Source of the DNA: Streptosporangium subroseum
GTDB lineage: Bacteria > Actinomycetota > Actinomycetes > Streptosporangiales > Streptosporangiaceae
NCBI RefSeq assembly: GCF_900188345.1
Contig: NZ_FZOD01000015.1
Coordinates: 62,001-126,000 of the forward strand
DNA: 64,000 nucleotides
Direction of reading: 5' to 3'
Shown here: piece after piece, positions 26,108 through 35,365 of the stretch
Position numbering within the stretch: position 1 is the stretch's first letter
How the letters are laid out: every line of letters starts with the position of its first letter
Position numbers and translations under genes: made by a program
The notes under the pieces: generated by a model
Databases searched by the model: none
What the model saw: the letters and a program-made list of their open reading frames with translations, nothing else
Told to the model about the DNA's origin: nothing

Positions 26108-27085
26108 TCACAGGTCACGGCGGTAGAGCCAGAAGACCCGTTCTGCGCGTGCCCCGACGGCTCGGGAGTAGAAACCCAGCGGTCCCACCCAGCCGATCTG
26201 CGCGCTCGCCATGCCCGCGGTCTGCTGCTCGGCGAGACAGAGGCGCAGCAGCACCCGGCCGATGCCGAGCCCCCGCGCGGCGGGGGCGGTGCCCATCGGG
26301 CCGAACCAGGCGGGCCTGGCGCCCCACGCGGCGAAGCCGAGGATCTCCCCCTCTCTGGCGGCGTAGTGGCAACCTGTCGCCTGCCCCACCTCCCACGCCC
26401 AGTTCTCGTTCCAGTGCTCCCGGACGAAGGCGAGCACGGCGGCGCGGTCCGCGGGACCGGCCGCGTGCACGGTGACGTCCTCCCGTGCGAGCCGTACGAG
26501 ATCGGTGTACGTCGTCAGCGGGGAGGTCAGGTCGGCGGTCATGTTCCAGGCGACGTGGTAACGCTCGTACCCGAGGCTCTCGGCCAGGCAGGCAGCCACG
26601 GTGTAGCGCACGTCGATGCCCGGCCAGGCGTAGCAGGGCGGGTTGCCGGCGAACCGGGCCTCGACCGCGCCCTCGCCGCGCAGCCAGCCCTCGGCCGCGA
26701 CGACCAGTGCCCGCCCGAGGCCCCTGCCCCGGACGTCCGGATGTGTGGCGAGCAGGTCGATGTGCCCGATGGACCGGTCTCGTGCCGACAGCGAGGCGAA
26801 CACCACGCCCTTGAGGTCGTCGGTCACCAGCGCCGTCCAGCGACGTCCGGGCGGCGGCGCCGAGAGCCGGGCCACCAGGTGCGGCGCCTCCTCGGCGTCC
26901 AGGGTGAGCGCCGAGGAGGCGAGCTCGCCGAGCGCCGCCGCGTCGGCGGCCGCGGCCTCGCGAATCCCCTCGGCGGGCGTGAACCTGCCCTTTTTCCCCA
27001 CGTCGGCGACCGGCGAGGCGAGGTCGTGGACATCCGCTCCGGCGGCCCGCATGACGGGATCGTAGACGTCCCCCAGGGGGTTCAT
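26108..27085 (-). CDS. Tandem GNAT-family N-acetyltransferase
   Basis: The 325-residue protein has two GNAT-like halves. The first (about 35-155) has HPDVRGRGLGRALV, a typical acetyl-CoA loop. The second (about 215-325) has GTAPAARGLGIGRVLLRLCL. ATG 27085 overlaps the upstream ATPase stop (ATGA), so it is co-translated with the peptide transporter. An acceptor such as an amino sugar or a peptide amine would fit the cell-wall recovery context, but this is inferred only from neighbours. The frame continues open upstream as an antisense shadow; the overlap decides the start. Confidence 0.88.
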   Translation of the reverse strand: MNPLGDVYDPVMRAAGADVHDLASPVADVGKKGRFTPAEGIREAAAADAAALGELASSALTLDAEEAPHLVARLSAPPPGRRWTALVTDDLKGVVFASLSARDRSIGHIDLLATHPDVRGRGLGRALVVAAEGWLRGEGAVEARFAGNPPCYAWPGIDVRYTVAACLAESLGYERYHVAWNMTADLTSPLTTYTDLVRLAREDVTVHAAGPADRAAVLAFVREHWNENWAWEVGQATGCHYAAREGEILGFAAWGARPAWFGPMGTAPAARGLGIGRVLLRLCLAEQQTAGMASAQIGWVGPLGFYSRAVGARAERVFWLYRRDL

Positions 27086-28092
27086 GCCCGGCCCGCCGGC
27101 ATGGCGACGACGCTTCGGCGCCGGGGGTGGAAGCAGGCGTGTTCCTGGGACGTGCCCTCGGCGTGGCCGAGCACCGGGTGCTCCGATTCGCAGCGGCCGG
27201 TGCGGAACGGGCAGCGCCGCGCGAACAGACAGCCCGCGTCGTGGTTGCCCTCGTCGAGCGCCTCGGTCGGCACCACCGGCTCCTCGCCCGGCTGCTCCAG
27301 GCCGCGCAGTACGGGAATGGCCGACAGCAGCGACTGCGTGTAGGGGTGGACGGGGTCGGAGATGATCGTCTCCACGTGGCCCCGTTCGACGACCTGCCCG
27401 CGGTAGATGACGTACAGCTCGCCGTCCTCGCCGATGTAGCGGGCGGTGGCCACGTCGTGGGTGATGAACAGCACGCTCACGCCGAGCCGCTCGCGCAGGT
27501 CCTTGAGCAACGCCAGGATACCCAGCCGCAGCGATACGTCGATCATGGAGACGGCCTCGTCGGCGACGAGCATCTCCGGGTCGACCGTGAGCGCGCGGGC
27601 GATGACGACCCGCTGGCGCATGCCGCCGGAGAGCTGGTGGGGATAGCGCGGCAGAACGTAGCCGGGGTCGAGCCCGACCAGTTCCAGCAGCTCCTCCGCC
27701 CGTCCCTCCACCCACGACCGCGAACGGCCGGTCCCCTTGGCCCGAAGGTCGAGGGGCGCGTTCAGCGTCTGGTGGACCGTGCGGGTCGGGTTCAGCGCCG
27801 AGTACGGGTCCTGGTGGATGAGCTGGATCCGGCGGAAGTACGGCTGCCGCTGCTTCGGACGCAGTGACGACATGGGAGTGCCGTCAATGGTGATCTCCCC
27901 GGCGTCGTGGCTCTCCAGCCCGGCGATGATCCGCCCCAGCGTCGTCTTGCCGCTGCCGGACTCACCGATGAACGACGCCGCGCCGCCCTTCTTGATGGCG
28001 AAGTCGACCCCGCGCAGTGCCTTGACCTCCCGCCCGGCGAGGACGCTGCCCCGCTGCCTGAAGGTCTTCGTGATGCCCTGCCCAGTGATCAC
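27082..28092 (-). CDS. Oligopeptide ABC transporter ATPase (OppF/DppF type)
   Basis: The 336-residue ATPase has Walker A GESGSGKTT, signature LSGGMRQR, a Walker B-like LVADEAV and the C-terminal Cys-rich oligopeptide-transporter region (GCLFARRCPFRTGRC). The Walker B is followed by A-V-S-M-I-D, a common variant in DppF partners. GTG 28092 overlaps the OppD stop (GTGA); longer upstream readings would run inside OppD. It energises the permease pair at 29385-31434. Confidence 0.93.
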   Translation of the reverse strand: MITGQGITKTFRQRGSVLAGREVKALRGVDFAIKKGGAASFIGESGSGKTTLGRIIAGLESHDAGEITIDGTPMSSLRPKQRQPYFRRIQLIHQDPYSALNPTRTVHQTLNAPLDLRAKGTGRSRSWVEGRAEELLELVGLDPGYVLPRYPHQLSGGMRQRVVIARALTVDPEMLVADEAVSMIDVSLRLGILALLKDLRERLGVSVLFITHDVATARYIGEDGELYVIYRGQVVERGHVETIISDPVHPYTQSLLSAIPVLRGLEQPGEEPVVPTEALDEGNHDAGCLFARRCPFRTGRCESEHPVLGHAEGTSQEHACFHPRRRSVVAMPAGRA

Positions 28093-29381
28093 CCCTGCTC
28101 CCCCTTCGCTCCGTGCGCCTTCGCGCTTCCCTGTGTCCCCGCCGCGACCCGTCGCCTTCCGCCTTCCGCCTCGGCCTCCGCCGCGACCGCGTGGCACGCC
28201 ACGATCCACTCCCCCCGGGAGATCGCGGGCGGTTCCTCCGTCTCGCAGACGGCCATCCGCAGATGGCAGCGCTCCCTGAAGACGCATCCCCGCGCCGGGA
28301 TCGTCCCAAGCGTCGGCGGGCGGCCGGGCAGTGCCCGGGCCTCGCCGATGTCGCCCACGAGGCGCGGGATGGCCCGGATCAGTCCCTGGGTGTAGGGGTG
28401 GCGGGGCGCGCCGAGCACCTCCATGGTCGGCCCCTGCTCGACCACCCGCCCGCCGTACATGACGGCCAGCCGGTCGGCGACCTCGGCCACCACGCCGAGG
28501 TCGTGGGTGATGACGAGCGTGGTGAGCCCGCGCTCCTCGTGCACCTCGCGGATGATCCGCAGGATCGTGGCCTGGGTGATCATGTCGAGCGCGGTGGTGG
28601 GCTCGTCCAGCACGACGAGGTGCGCGTTGAGGACCAGCGCGAGCATGATGCCCACGCGCTGGCGCATCCCGCCCGACAGCTCGTGCTGGTGGGAGTCGAG
28701 CACGCGGGCGCCGTCCATTCCCATCCGGCCGAGCAGTTCCTTGGCATCCCTGACCAGCTCGCGCAGGTCGTCCACCTCGTGCGAGCGCCCGAGGTCGAGG
28801 AGCTGCTTGCCGACCGTCTTGAGGGGGTTGAGAGAGTTCTGGGCGGCCTGGAAGACGTATCCGATGTGCCGGCCCCTCGCCTTGCGCAGCGCGTCTCCTC
28901 CCAGCCGCACGACGTCGCCGAGACCGTCGATCTCCACGCTGCCCGCGCTGATCCTGCCGGGCGGCTGGACGGCGTTGAGCAGCGACAGCGCCAGGGTGGA
29001 CTTCCCGGAACCGGACTCGCCGACCACGCCGGTGATCGTGCCGGGAACGAGCTCCAGGTCGATTCCGCGTACGGCGGGGAGCTCCCCCGCCGGGGTCCGG
29101 TAGACGACGGAGAGGCCGCTGACGCGCACTCCCGGCGCCTTCTTCCCGGGGAACGCCTTCTCTGGTTCTCCAGGGGGTGAGACCTCCGCGGGTCTCCCGG
29201 ACCGCTCGGGCCCTCCGGGCTGCTCGGATCTCCCGGACCGCTCGGGTCCTCCGAGTTCCTCGGGTCTTCCGGACCGCTCGGACCGCTCGGACCGCTCGGA
29301 CCGCTCGGGGAGCGATGTCCTCTCAGGAGAGGACGCCTCCCTTTCGGGAGCCGGTGCCTTCTTGGTGGGGAACAGGAACAT
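28089..29381 (-). CDS. Oligopeptide ABC transporter ATPase (OppD/DppD type) with repeat-rich N-terminus
   Basis: The 430-residue protein has its ABC domain from about residue 85: Walker A GESGSGKST, signature LSGGMRQRVG, Walker B LVVLDEP, and the oligo_HPY-type C-terminus (GCVFRERCHLRMAVCE). The first ~80 residues are not part of the family. They form a Ser/Glu/Arg/Pro tract (PERSERSERSERSGRP and related units) coded by 9-bp DNA repeats. ATG 29381 lies 4 nt from the DppC stop. A later start is possible, but no good Shine-Dalgarno is evident inside the tract. Confidence 0.92.
   Translation of the reverse strand: MFLFPTKKAPAPEREASSPERTSLPERSERSERSERSGRPEELGGPERSGRSEQPGGPERSGRPAEVSPPGEPEKAFPGKKAPGVRVSGLSVVYRTPAGELPAVRGIDLELVPGTITGVVGESGSGKSTLALSLLNAVQPPGRISAGSVEIDGLGDVVRLGGDALRKARGRHIGYVFQAAQNSLNPLKTVGKQLLDLGRSHEVDDLRELVRDAKELLGRMGMDGARVLDSHQHELSGGMRQRVGIMLALVLNAHLVVLDEPTTALDMITQATILRIIREVHEERGLTTLVITHDLGVVAEVADRLAVMYGGRVVEQGPTMEVLGAPRHPYTQGLIRAIPRLVGDIGEARALPGRPPTLGTIPARGCVFRERCHLRMAVCETEEPPAISRGEWIVACHAVAAEAEAEGGRRRVAAGTQGSAKAHGAKGEQG
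29195..29310 (-). repeat. In-frame 9-bp tandem repeat in the OppD N-terminus
   Basis: Units of gaccgctcg occur in four tight copies at 29271-29308, with looser copies to the left. They encode S-E-R and S-G-R triplets. Confidence 0.85.
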
Positions 29382-29384
29382 CCG

Positions 29385-30314
29385 TCACTCCTCCCTCAGC
29401 CGGGGATTGAAGATCTCGTCCATCGCGTCGACGACGAGCACGATGCCCAGGGTGAGCAGCAGGATCGCCAGCAACGGCGCCAGCAGGTACGGCAGCGCGG
29501 CGGTGGTCGTCAGCGCGCCGCCCCCGAACACGGCGAGGTTGAGCATCACACCCCAGTTGTTGGCCTCGAACGGCAGCACACCCAGGAAGAACAGCCCCAC
29601 CTGCGCGTATACCGCGCCGGTCACCGCGATGAGCATGTTCATCGCGATGAAGGGGGCCATGCTGGGCAGCAGTTCCCTGCCGATGATGTGCTTCGTGGAC
29701 AGGCCCAGCCCCCTGGCCGCCTCGATGAACCCGCGCTCGCGCAGGGACAGGGTCTGGGCTCGTACGGAACGTGCCACCCCGCCCCAGCCGAGGAGGCCGA
29801 GCACCAGCCCCATCTCGAACGCGCTGGTGAACTTCCACACGGTCGACAGGACCAGCAGCAGCGGCAGACCCGGGATCGCCAGGTTCATGTCGGTGATCCG
29901 CATGAGCAGGCTGTCCCAGCGCCCCCGCCTGAACCCGGCGAACAGCCCGACGCCGGTGCCGAGCACGATCGCGATGACCGCGGTGATCAAGCCGGTCAGC
30001 AGGACGTACCGCGCTCCGGTGATCACCAGGGCGAGCACGTCGGTGCCCTCGAAGTCGGTGCCGAAGGGGTGGATCAGACTTGGCGCCGCGTAGAGCGCGT
30101 TGTTGTCGCGCGGCAGCTGCGCGGGATAGAACAGCGGCCCGAACGCGCCCATGACCGCGAACACGGCCAGGATGATCACGCCCAGCATCCGGCTGGGCTT
30201 GCGCCGCAGCACCCGCCCGACACCGCGCCAGAAGTTTCGTCGCAGGGTCGCGCGGGCGCCGCCGGTCGTGCGCGTGCCGCCCGGGGCCCCCGGGATGATG
30301 GTCGGCGCGGTCAT
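29385..30314 (-). CDS. Oligopeptide ABC transporter permease (DppC type)
   Basis: The 309-residue membrane protein has the DppC/OppC pattern: an N-terminal cytoplasmic segment, TM1 near residue 45 (MLGVIILAVFAVMGAFG), HPFGTDFEGTDV, and the coupling loop EAARGLGLSTKHIIGRELLPS. It forms a heterodimer with DppB 76 bp upstream. The system imports peptides. Operon neighbours (MurQ, hydrolase, GNAT) suggest cell-wall peptides as cargo, which is inference. Confidence 0.93.
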   Translation of the reverse strand: MTAPTIIPGAPGGTRTTGGARATLRRNFWRGVGRVLRRKPSRMLGVIILAVFAVMGAFGPLFYPAQLPRDNNALYAAPSLIHPFGTDFEGTDVLALVITGARYVLLTGLITAVIAIVLGTGVGLFAGFRRGRWDSLLMRITDMNLAIPGLPLLLVLSTVWKFTSAFEMGLVLGLLGWGGVARSVRAQTLSLRERGFIEAARGLGLSTKHIIGRELLPSMAPFIAMNMLIAVTGAVYAQVGLFFLGVLPFEANNWGVMLNLAVFGGGALTTTAALPYLLAPLLAILLLTLGIVLVVDAMDEIFNPRLREE

Positions 30315-30390
30315 GCGATCCCCTCCGCCGGTCGTGTGGCCATCGGGCTCGCCGGCATCACAACGCCGTGGCCTCCGTCGCGTCTCCAGG

Positions 30391-31434
30391 TCATGAGGCG
30401 GTCCCCCCTCCGCTCCGCACGCGCGGGTCGATCGCGGTGTACAGCATGTCCGCCACGATGTTGGCGACGACGATCGCCACGGTGATCAGCAGGAAGGCAC
30501 CGCCCATCAGCGCGTAATCGCGGCTGGTGATGCTGTTGATCAGCAGCAGCCCCAGTCCCGGATAGTTGAAGATCCGCTCGATGAAGATCGCACCGCCGAA
30601 GAGCATGCCCAGCGAGAGCGCGAGGATGGTGAACAGCGGCAGGATCGCGTTGCGGGCCACGTAGCGGAAGATGATCCCGCGCTTGAGGCCGCGCAGTTCG
30701 GCGGCGAGGATGAAGTCGTCGCCGAGCACCGTGACCACGCTCGACTTCATCGCCAGGATCCAGCCTCCGTAGCTGGCCAGCGCGTAGGTCACGATCGGCA
30801 GCGCGGCGTGCTGGATCAACGAGCCGATGTAGCCGGCGTTGAAGCCGGGTTCGAACAGGATGTCCGCCGTGCCGCCGGAGGGAAAGATCGGCAGCAGGGT
30901 CGTGAAGATCGCGGCTATCAGCAGCGCGAGGACGTACTGCGGCAGGCCGTGCAGGAGCGAGCCCGAGAGGGCCAGGACGTCGCCGAGCTTGCCCGACCGC
31001 TTCATCGCCGCGTAGACGCCGACGGTGATGCCGACCATGAAGCTCAGCAGGGTGCCGACCAGGACCGGGACGATCGTCCACGCGACCGCCGAGCCGAGCA
31101 GCGTCGTGACCTGCACGCCGGGTGTGCTCAGTGACTGCCCCAGGTTGAGGTGGAACAGCCCCCTCATGTAGTCGAGGTACTGCTCCCACAGGGTTCCGCG
31201 CGGCAGGAAGCCGTACAGCGCGGCCGTGGCCCGCTGGGCCTGCTCCGGCGACATGCCCTTCTCGACCAGGCTCTCGTAGCGGGCGAGCAGGGGGTCGCCG
31301 GGGATGTGCCTGATGATTACGAAACTGATCGTGGTGACCACCAGGATCATGACGAATCCACGGACCAGGTGGCCCGCCAACCGCCGTACGACGTTGTTCA
31401 CCCCGGGAAGACGCCGGGCCCCGATGGCTGTCAT
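30391..31434 (-). CDS. Oligopeptide ABC transporter permease (DppB type)
   Basis: The 347-residue membrane protein has the family's N-terminal TM (FVMILVVTTISFVIIRHIPGDPL) and the coupling loop AAELRGLKRGIIFRYVARNAILPLFT. ATG 31434 overlaps the binding-protein stop (ATGA), which fixes the start; longer upstream readings lie inside the binding-protein gene. It pairs with the DppC-type subunit downstream. Confidence 0.94.
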   Translation of the reverse strand: MTAIGARRLPGVNNVVRRLAGHLVRGFVMILVVTTISFVIIRHIPGDPLLARYESLVEKGMSPEQAQRATAALYGFLPRGTLWEQYLDYMRGLFHLNLGQSLSTPGVQVTTLLGSAVAWTIVPVLVGTLLSFMVGITVGVYAAMKRSGKLGDVLALSGSLLHGLPQYVLALLIAAIFTTLLPIFPSGGTADILFEPGFNAGYIGSLIQHAALPIVTYALASYGGWILAMKSSVVTVLGDDFILAAELRGLKRGIIFRYVARNAILPLFTILALSLGMLFGGAIFIERIFNYPGLGLLLINSITSRDYALMGGAFLLITVAIVVANIVADMLYTAIDPRVRSGGGTAS

Positions 31435-33239
31435 GCCTGCTTCCTCTTGATCAGTCCGAGCTGGATCCAGACGCCGGAGGTGAGCCGCAGCGTGTCGCTG
31501 TTGTTCGGCGGGAAGCCGGTGAAGCGGGTGGTGTTGACGAACTGGGTGTTGACGTAGTCCCACATCTGGATCACCGGCAGGTCCTGGTTCGCGGCCTCGG
31601 CGAGAATCCCGATGATCTTCTTCTGCTCCGCCTCCGGGGCCGAGTTCAGTTTGACCGCCAGCTCGCCGGGGTCGACCTTGCCGACGCCCTTGACCTCGAT
31701 GGTCTCCGGGCCGCCCATCCAGTTGCCCTCCTTGCCCGGCGCCACGTGCTTGAGCCTGCCGCCGAAGAGCTGCCAGCCGTTCGACGCGCCGTACAGGCGC
31801 TGGAAGATGTTGTACGGCGAGGGCCCGAGCGCGACCAGCCAGAATCCGATGTCGTACTTACCCGCGGCGATCTCCTGCAGGTAGAGCGGGTAGTCGGCGG
31901 TGGTGACGACCTGGGCGTCGATCCCGGCGTCGTTGAGCTGGCTGGTGACGGCCTTCGCGCCGGCCACCCAGTCGGAGAACGACGCGGGCACGTTGATGGT
32001 CAGCTTCCAGGGGGTGCCGTCCGGCATCGTCCACTTGCCGTCGATCTTCCTCATGCCCGCGGCCTCGAGCTCCTTCGCGGCCTGGGCGGGGTCGACCCTG
32101 TAGGGATTGAGCGCGGCGAACCTGGCGCCGAGCCAGGCTTCGGCGGCCTTCTGGTGCATGCCGGAGGTGGTCAGCGCGGCGACGCCGCCCTCCGGCGAGG
32201 CGACCTTCGTGACCTGCTTGCGGTCGATCAGGTAGGCCAGCGCCCGGCGGACGTGCACGTTGTCGTAGGGCTTCTTGGACTGGTTGAACGCCAGCGCGTT
32301 GCCGACCGGCGAGTATCCCTGGACGACGCCGTTGCCCGAGGTCTGGACGATGCGCTCCATGACGTCGGCGGGGAGCGCGGTGAACGGCGCGTTGTCCAGC
32401 TGCCCGGAGATCAGGTAGTTCCAGATCTGCTCGTTGCCGGTGTAGTTGAGGATCTTCACCTTGTCGGGGGCCACGTTGGCGGCGTTGTAGAAGTTCTTGT
32501 TCTTGACCAGCAGAGCCTCACCGGGATTCATCCGCGCCAGCGTGAACGGCCCGGCGGAGACGTCCTTGGGCGGGGCGAAGGCGATGACCTTGTCGGCCAG
32601 GCTGGTGATCTCGGCACGTGCCGCGTCAGCTCCGGGGGCGGTGCTCTGCGCGAGCTTCAGCTTGGCCCAGAAGTCGGCGGGCAGCGCTCCGGCCCAGACG
32701 TGCTCCGGGACGATGAAGGTCTGCATCACGCCCTGGACGAAGGAGTTGCTCGGGTTCTTCGCCGACTGGGTGATCTTGATCGTGTGCTCGTTCACGATCT
32801 TGATGTCGGAGGCCGTGCCGGCCGCCGAGGGGTCGAGCGCGTAGGCGGTGCCGCCCTGGGTGTAGGCCAGGCCGATGGAGAACTTCACGTCCTCCGCGGT
32901 GATCGGCGCGCCGTCGGACCACTTGCCGTTCGGGCGGAGATTGATGGTGATCGAGGACTGGTGGGGAGCGATCTTCCAGCTCTCCGCGACACCCGGGTAG
33001 AACTGGTCCGAGTCGGTCAGATCATTCTTGGTCCACCCGAGCCACTGGGCGTTGTACCCCAGGAAGGCGTTGCCCTTGGGGTTGTACGGGTTGATCGGCG
33101 CGTTCGCGTCGAGGCCCGGCTTGAGAGCGTCGATCGTCGTGTAGAGGCCTTCTCTATCCGCGGCGGAGCCGCCTCCTCCGCCACACGCGGTGGCGGAGGT
33201 GAGGGCGAGCAACACCGCTACCACTGCTAGTCGCTTCAT
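31431..33239 (-). CDS. Peptide-binding lipoprotein of the ABC transporter (SBP family 5)
   Basis: The 602-residue secreted solute receptor is the first gene of the operon. It has a signal peptide with a lipobox-like end (LTSATAC, Cys 19) followed by a Gly/Ser linker. SBP_bac_5 features include LRPNGKWSDGAPITAEDVKFS and DNVHVRRALAYLIDRKQV. At ~600 residues it is slightly longer than typical dipeptide receptors. No cargo can be read from sequence. A dyad ATGAA-N7-TTCAT at 33342-33358, about 100 bp upstream, is a candidate operator. Confidence 0.93.
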   Translation of the reverse strand: MKRLAVVAVLLALTSATACGGGGGSAADREGLYTTIDALKPGLDANAPINPYNPKGNAFLGYNAQWLGWTKNDLTDSDQFYPGVAESWKIAPHQSSITINLRPNGKWSDGAPITAEDVKFSIGLAYTQGGTAYALDPSAAGTASDIKIVNEHTIKITQSAKNPSNSFVQGVMQTFIVPEHVWAGALPADFWAKLKLAQSTAPGADAARAEITSLADKVIAFAPPKDVSAGPFTLARMNPGEALLVKNKNFYNAANVAPDKVKILNYTGNEQIWNYLISGQLDNAPFTALPADVMERIVQTSGNGVVQGYSPVGNALAFNQSKKPYDNVHVRRALAYLIDRKQVTKVASPEGGVAALTTSGMHQKAAEAWLGARFAALNPYRVDPAQAAKELEAAGMRKIDGKWTMPDGTPWKLTINVPASFSDWVAGAKAVTSQLNDAGIDAQVVTTADYPLYLQEIAAGKYDIGFWLVALGPSPYNIFQRLYGASNGWQLFGGRLKHVAPGKEGNWMGGPETIEVKGVGKVDPGELAVKLNSAPEAEQKKIIGILAEAANQDLPVIQMWDYVNTQFVNTTRFTGFPPNNSDTLRLTSGVWIQLGLIKRKQA

Positions 33240-33681
33240 GAACTACTCCGGGGAGTCTTGCGAGGTCAGGACGTCGGGGTTGTCCGGACACTACGTTCAT
33301 CCAGCGACCTAAGTCAATAAATTCCAAAGTCGGCGATTCTTATGAAACTTTCCTTCATATGCCGTCCGCCGATGCTCGGTGTCGCGGAACTCCCGCCCCG
33401 AAAGGGGATCGGGGCCACCACGCGGACGGCGGCGCCCGCCCCCGCCCTGTCCCCCGGCCCCTATCCGCGGCCTTTAATTTTTACGTTCCGCCCCCCGAAT
33501 GGCGGCGCACGGAGCGGACGAGCACACGCCCGAGCCATCCATGGCCGTCGAGAGAACTGACATCCTGCACCCACTTCTGGCCGGGCAACGACCAGGCCGC
33601 CTCCGTGGCCGCCGCACGGAAGGAGTTCGGCGATGAGGTGCCGGCGGCCGAGGAAGGACTTACCGTCACGCTCGGACGGAA
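33240..33681. other. Intergenic region with a promoter and a possible gene relic
   Basis: The left half holds the binding-protein promoter and an inverted repeat (33342-33358). A plus-strand frame ending at 33684 (W-P-G-N-D-Q-A-A-S-V-A-A-A-R...T-V-T-L-G) looks protein-like but has no convincing start. It may be the tail of a decayed gene. I assign no function. Confidence 0.35.
33342..33358. promoter_or_regulatory. Inverted repeat upstream of the peptide-transport operon
   Basis: ATGAAACTTTCCTTCAT has arms ATGAA/TTCAT with a 7-nt centre. It also contains GAAA-C-TTTC, the core form seen at the LacI-controlled locus near 60 kb. It lies about 100 bp upstream of the binding-protein start, and the binding protein is unknown. 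Confidence 0.4.
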
Positions 33682-34551
33682 CTAACCTTTCCGCAGTTCG
33701 AGGGTCTCGGCCGCGGTCGCCAGCGCGGCCAGGTGCTCGTCGACCGTGCGCAGTCCCGCCTTCATGGTGCTGACGGCGAGGTGAGTGGCACCGGACTCCC
33801 GCCACCGGCGAGCCAGATCGTCCAGCTCCTCCGCGCTGCCCGTCCAGCTGACCCGGCCTTCCATGCCGAGCACGGAGGGGTCGCGTCCCGCCTGCACCGC
33901 GGCCTCCTCGACCATCGCCTTGGCCTCGTCCAGCTTCGGGCCCGGAGGCATCTGCGGGAACCAGCCGTCGGCCAGCCGTCCGGCACGGCGGTACGCCACG
34001 GGCGACTGCGCACCGAACCAGATGGGGATCGGCCGCTGCACGGGCAGGGGCGCCAGCCCCGCTCCCGTCACCCGGTCATAGGTGCCGTCGAAGGTGATCG
34101 ACTGCTCGGTCCACAACCGGCGCATCAACTCGATCTGTTCCTCGACGCGCTTACCCCGGGTGGTGAAGTCCTGGCCGAGGGCTTCGTACTCGACCGCGTT
34201 CCATCCCAGTCCCACGCCCAGCCGCAACCGGCCGTCACTGAGCAGATCGACCTCCGCCGCCTGCTTGGCCACCAGGGCCGTCTGCCGCTGGGGCAGGATG
34301 ATGATCGCGGTGACAAGCTCCAGCGAGGTCAGCGCGGCGAGATACCCGAAGAGGACCATCGGTTCGTGGAACGTGTCCCGCACGTCGTAGACACCCTGCC
34401 AGTCCTGGTGGACCGCCGGATCGGCGCCGAGAATATGGTCATAGGCCATCAGGTGCCGGAAGCCGAGCTCCTCCACCCCTTGCGCGTAGGCGCGCACCGC
34501 GCCCACGTCCCCGCCGAGCTCGGTCTGGGGAAAGACAACACCGATCTGCAT
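33682..34551 (-). CDS. LLM-class (luciferase-like) F420/FMN-dependent oxidoreductase
   Basis: The 289-residue protein has the bacterial luciferase-like TIM barrel. It starts MQIGVVFPQTELGGD and contains HLMAYDHILGADP, LVTAIIILPQRQTALVAKQAAEVDLLSDGRLRLGVGLGWNAVEY and PIPIWFGAQSP, all typical of actinobacterial TIGR03619-like F420 enzymes. Cofactor choice (F420 or FMN) cannot be settled by eye. It is a single gene with no operon partner and no known substrate. Confidence 0.92.
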   Translation of the reverse strand: MQIGVVFPQTELGGDVGAVRAYAQGVEELGFRHLMAYDHILGADPAVHQDWQGVYDVRDTFHEPMVLFGYLAALTSLELVTAIIILPQRQTALVAKQAAEVDLLSDGRLRLGVGLGWNAVEYEALGQDFTTRGKRVEEQIELMRRLWTEQSITFDGTYDRVTGAGLAPLPVQRPIPIWFGAQSPVAYRRAGRLADGWFPQMPPGPKLDEAKAMVEEAAVQAGRDPSVLGMEGRVSWTGSAEELDDLARRWRESGATHLAVSTMKAGLRTVDEHLAALATAAETLELRKG

Positions 34552-34953
34552 TCATGGCTCCCGTCAACGGTCAGACGAACTCATCGATCATCATTCCGTA
34601 CATGACACCGTTCAACCGCATGCGACGCCCTGACCGCCGGTTCGAGGAGAAAGATCTACATCTGGAACGCCTCGGGGTGGCTTCCGTCTCACGGGGTCGG
34701 CACGATGAGCGTTGGATCGGCCGATGGCAGCAGAATCGAAGACGGCTCCCTGACCGGCAGCCTGGAAGGCGAGTTCGGCGTCGACTCAAACCGCTGCGAC
34801 GACACCAAATCCTGCGGAAAGTATGCCGGTAGCAGCCCAATCACCAGTGCCTCCGGCAAGAAGGAAATCGGGCCGGCACGCTTCATGCACAACGACCGGC
34901 TCATCGATGAGGACCGGTCACAGCGCGGCACCGCACACGCGCCATGCTGTACC
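34552..34953. other. Intergenic, lower-GC stretch without a recognised gene
   Basis: About 400 bp with noticeably lower GC than the surroundings. Short open frames exist on both strands but none has a recognisable motif, good start or convincing codon bias. It may be remnant DNA at the left edge of the lower-GC patch. Confidence 0.4.
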
Positions 34954-35256
34954 TCAGTGCCGCGCCAACCACCGGCCCGCCGCCGCCCAGGCATTACGAG
35001 ACGCCTCGGAAAAATCCCCTTGCGCCAGCTCGCGTTGGTCACGCTCCACGTTTGCGGTATGCACCATCCAGACAGCCAGGCCGAGGCTCACGAGCATGGC
35101 GAGCACCAGGACGGCGAATCCCAGCCAGCCCAAAACGCTCCATTGCTCGTACGGACTCACTTGATACTGCGTCCGCACCATCGATTCCATACCCATGAGT
35201 GCCGCTGCGATCGCGTACATGACCACCGGAAGGAAGAAAAAAGCTCGCTTACGCAT
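34954..35256 (-). CDS. Small two-helix membrane protein of unknown function
   Basis: About 100 residues from ATG 35256 (MRKRAFFFLPVVMYAIAAALMG...). Two hydrophobic segments are at about residues 6-22 and 42-65. They are separated by a loop Y-Q-V-S-P-Y-E-Q-W and followed by a charged cytoplasmic tail (VERDQRELAQGDFSEASRNAW). The helix-loop-helix layout and SPYxxW loop resemble one half of the duplicated protein at 35366. An ORF start at 35319 is possible but less likely. No family is recognised; GC is lower than in neighbours. Confidence 0.6.
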   Translation of the reverse strand: MRKRAFFFLPVVMYAIAAALMGMESMVRTQYQVSPYEQWSVLGWLGFAVLVLAMLVSLGLAVWMVHTANVERDQRELAQGDFSEASRNAWAAAGRWLARH

Positions 35257-35365
35257 GAGATCAATTGTGCACCTTGGCCTCTTCACTCCAAGAGCTTCTA
35301 TGCACATGCGTCGCTCCACCCACCGGCCCCAGCCCTTCGGATCGGCGCCGACCGCTCCAGTCCCG

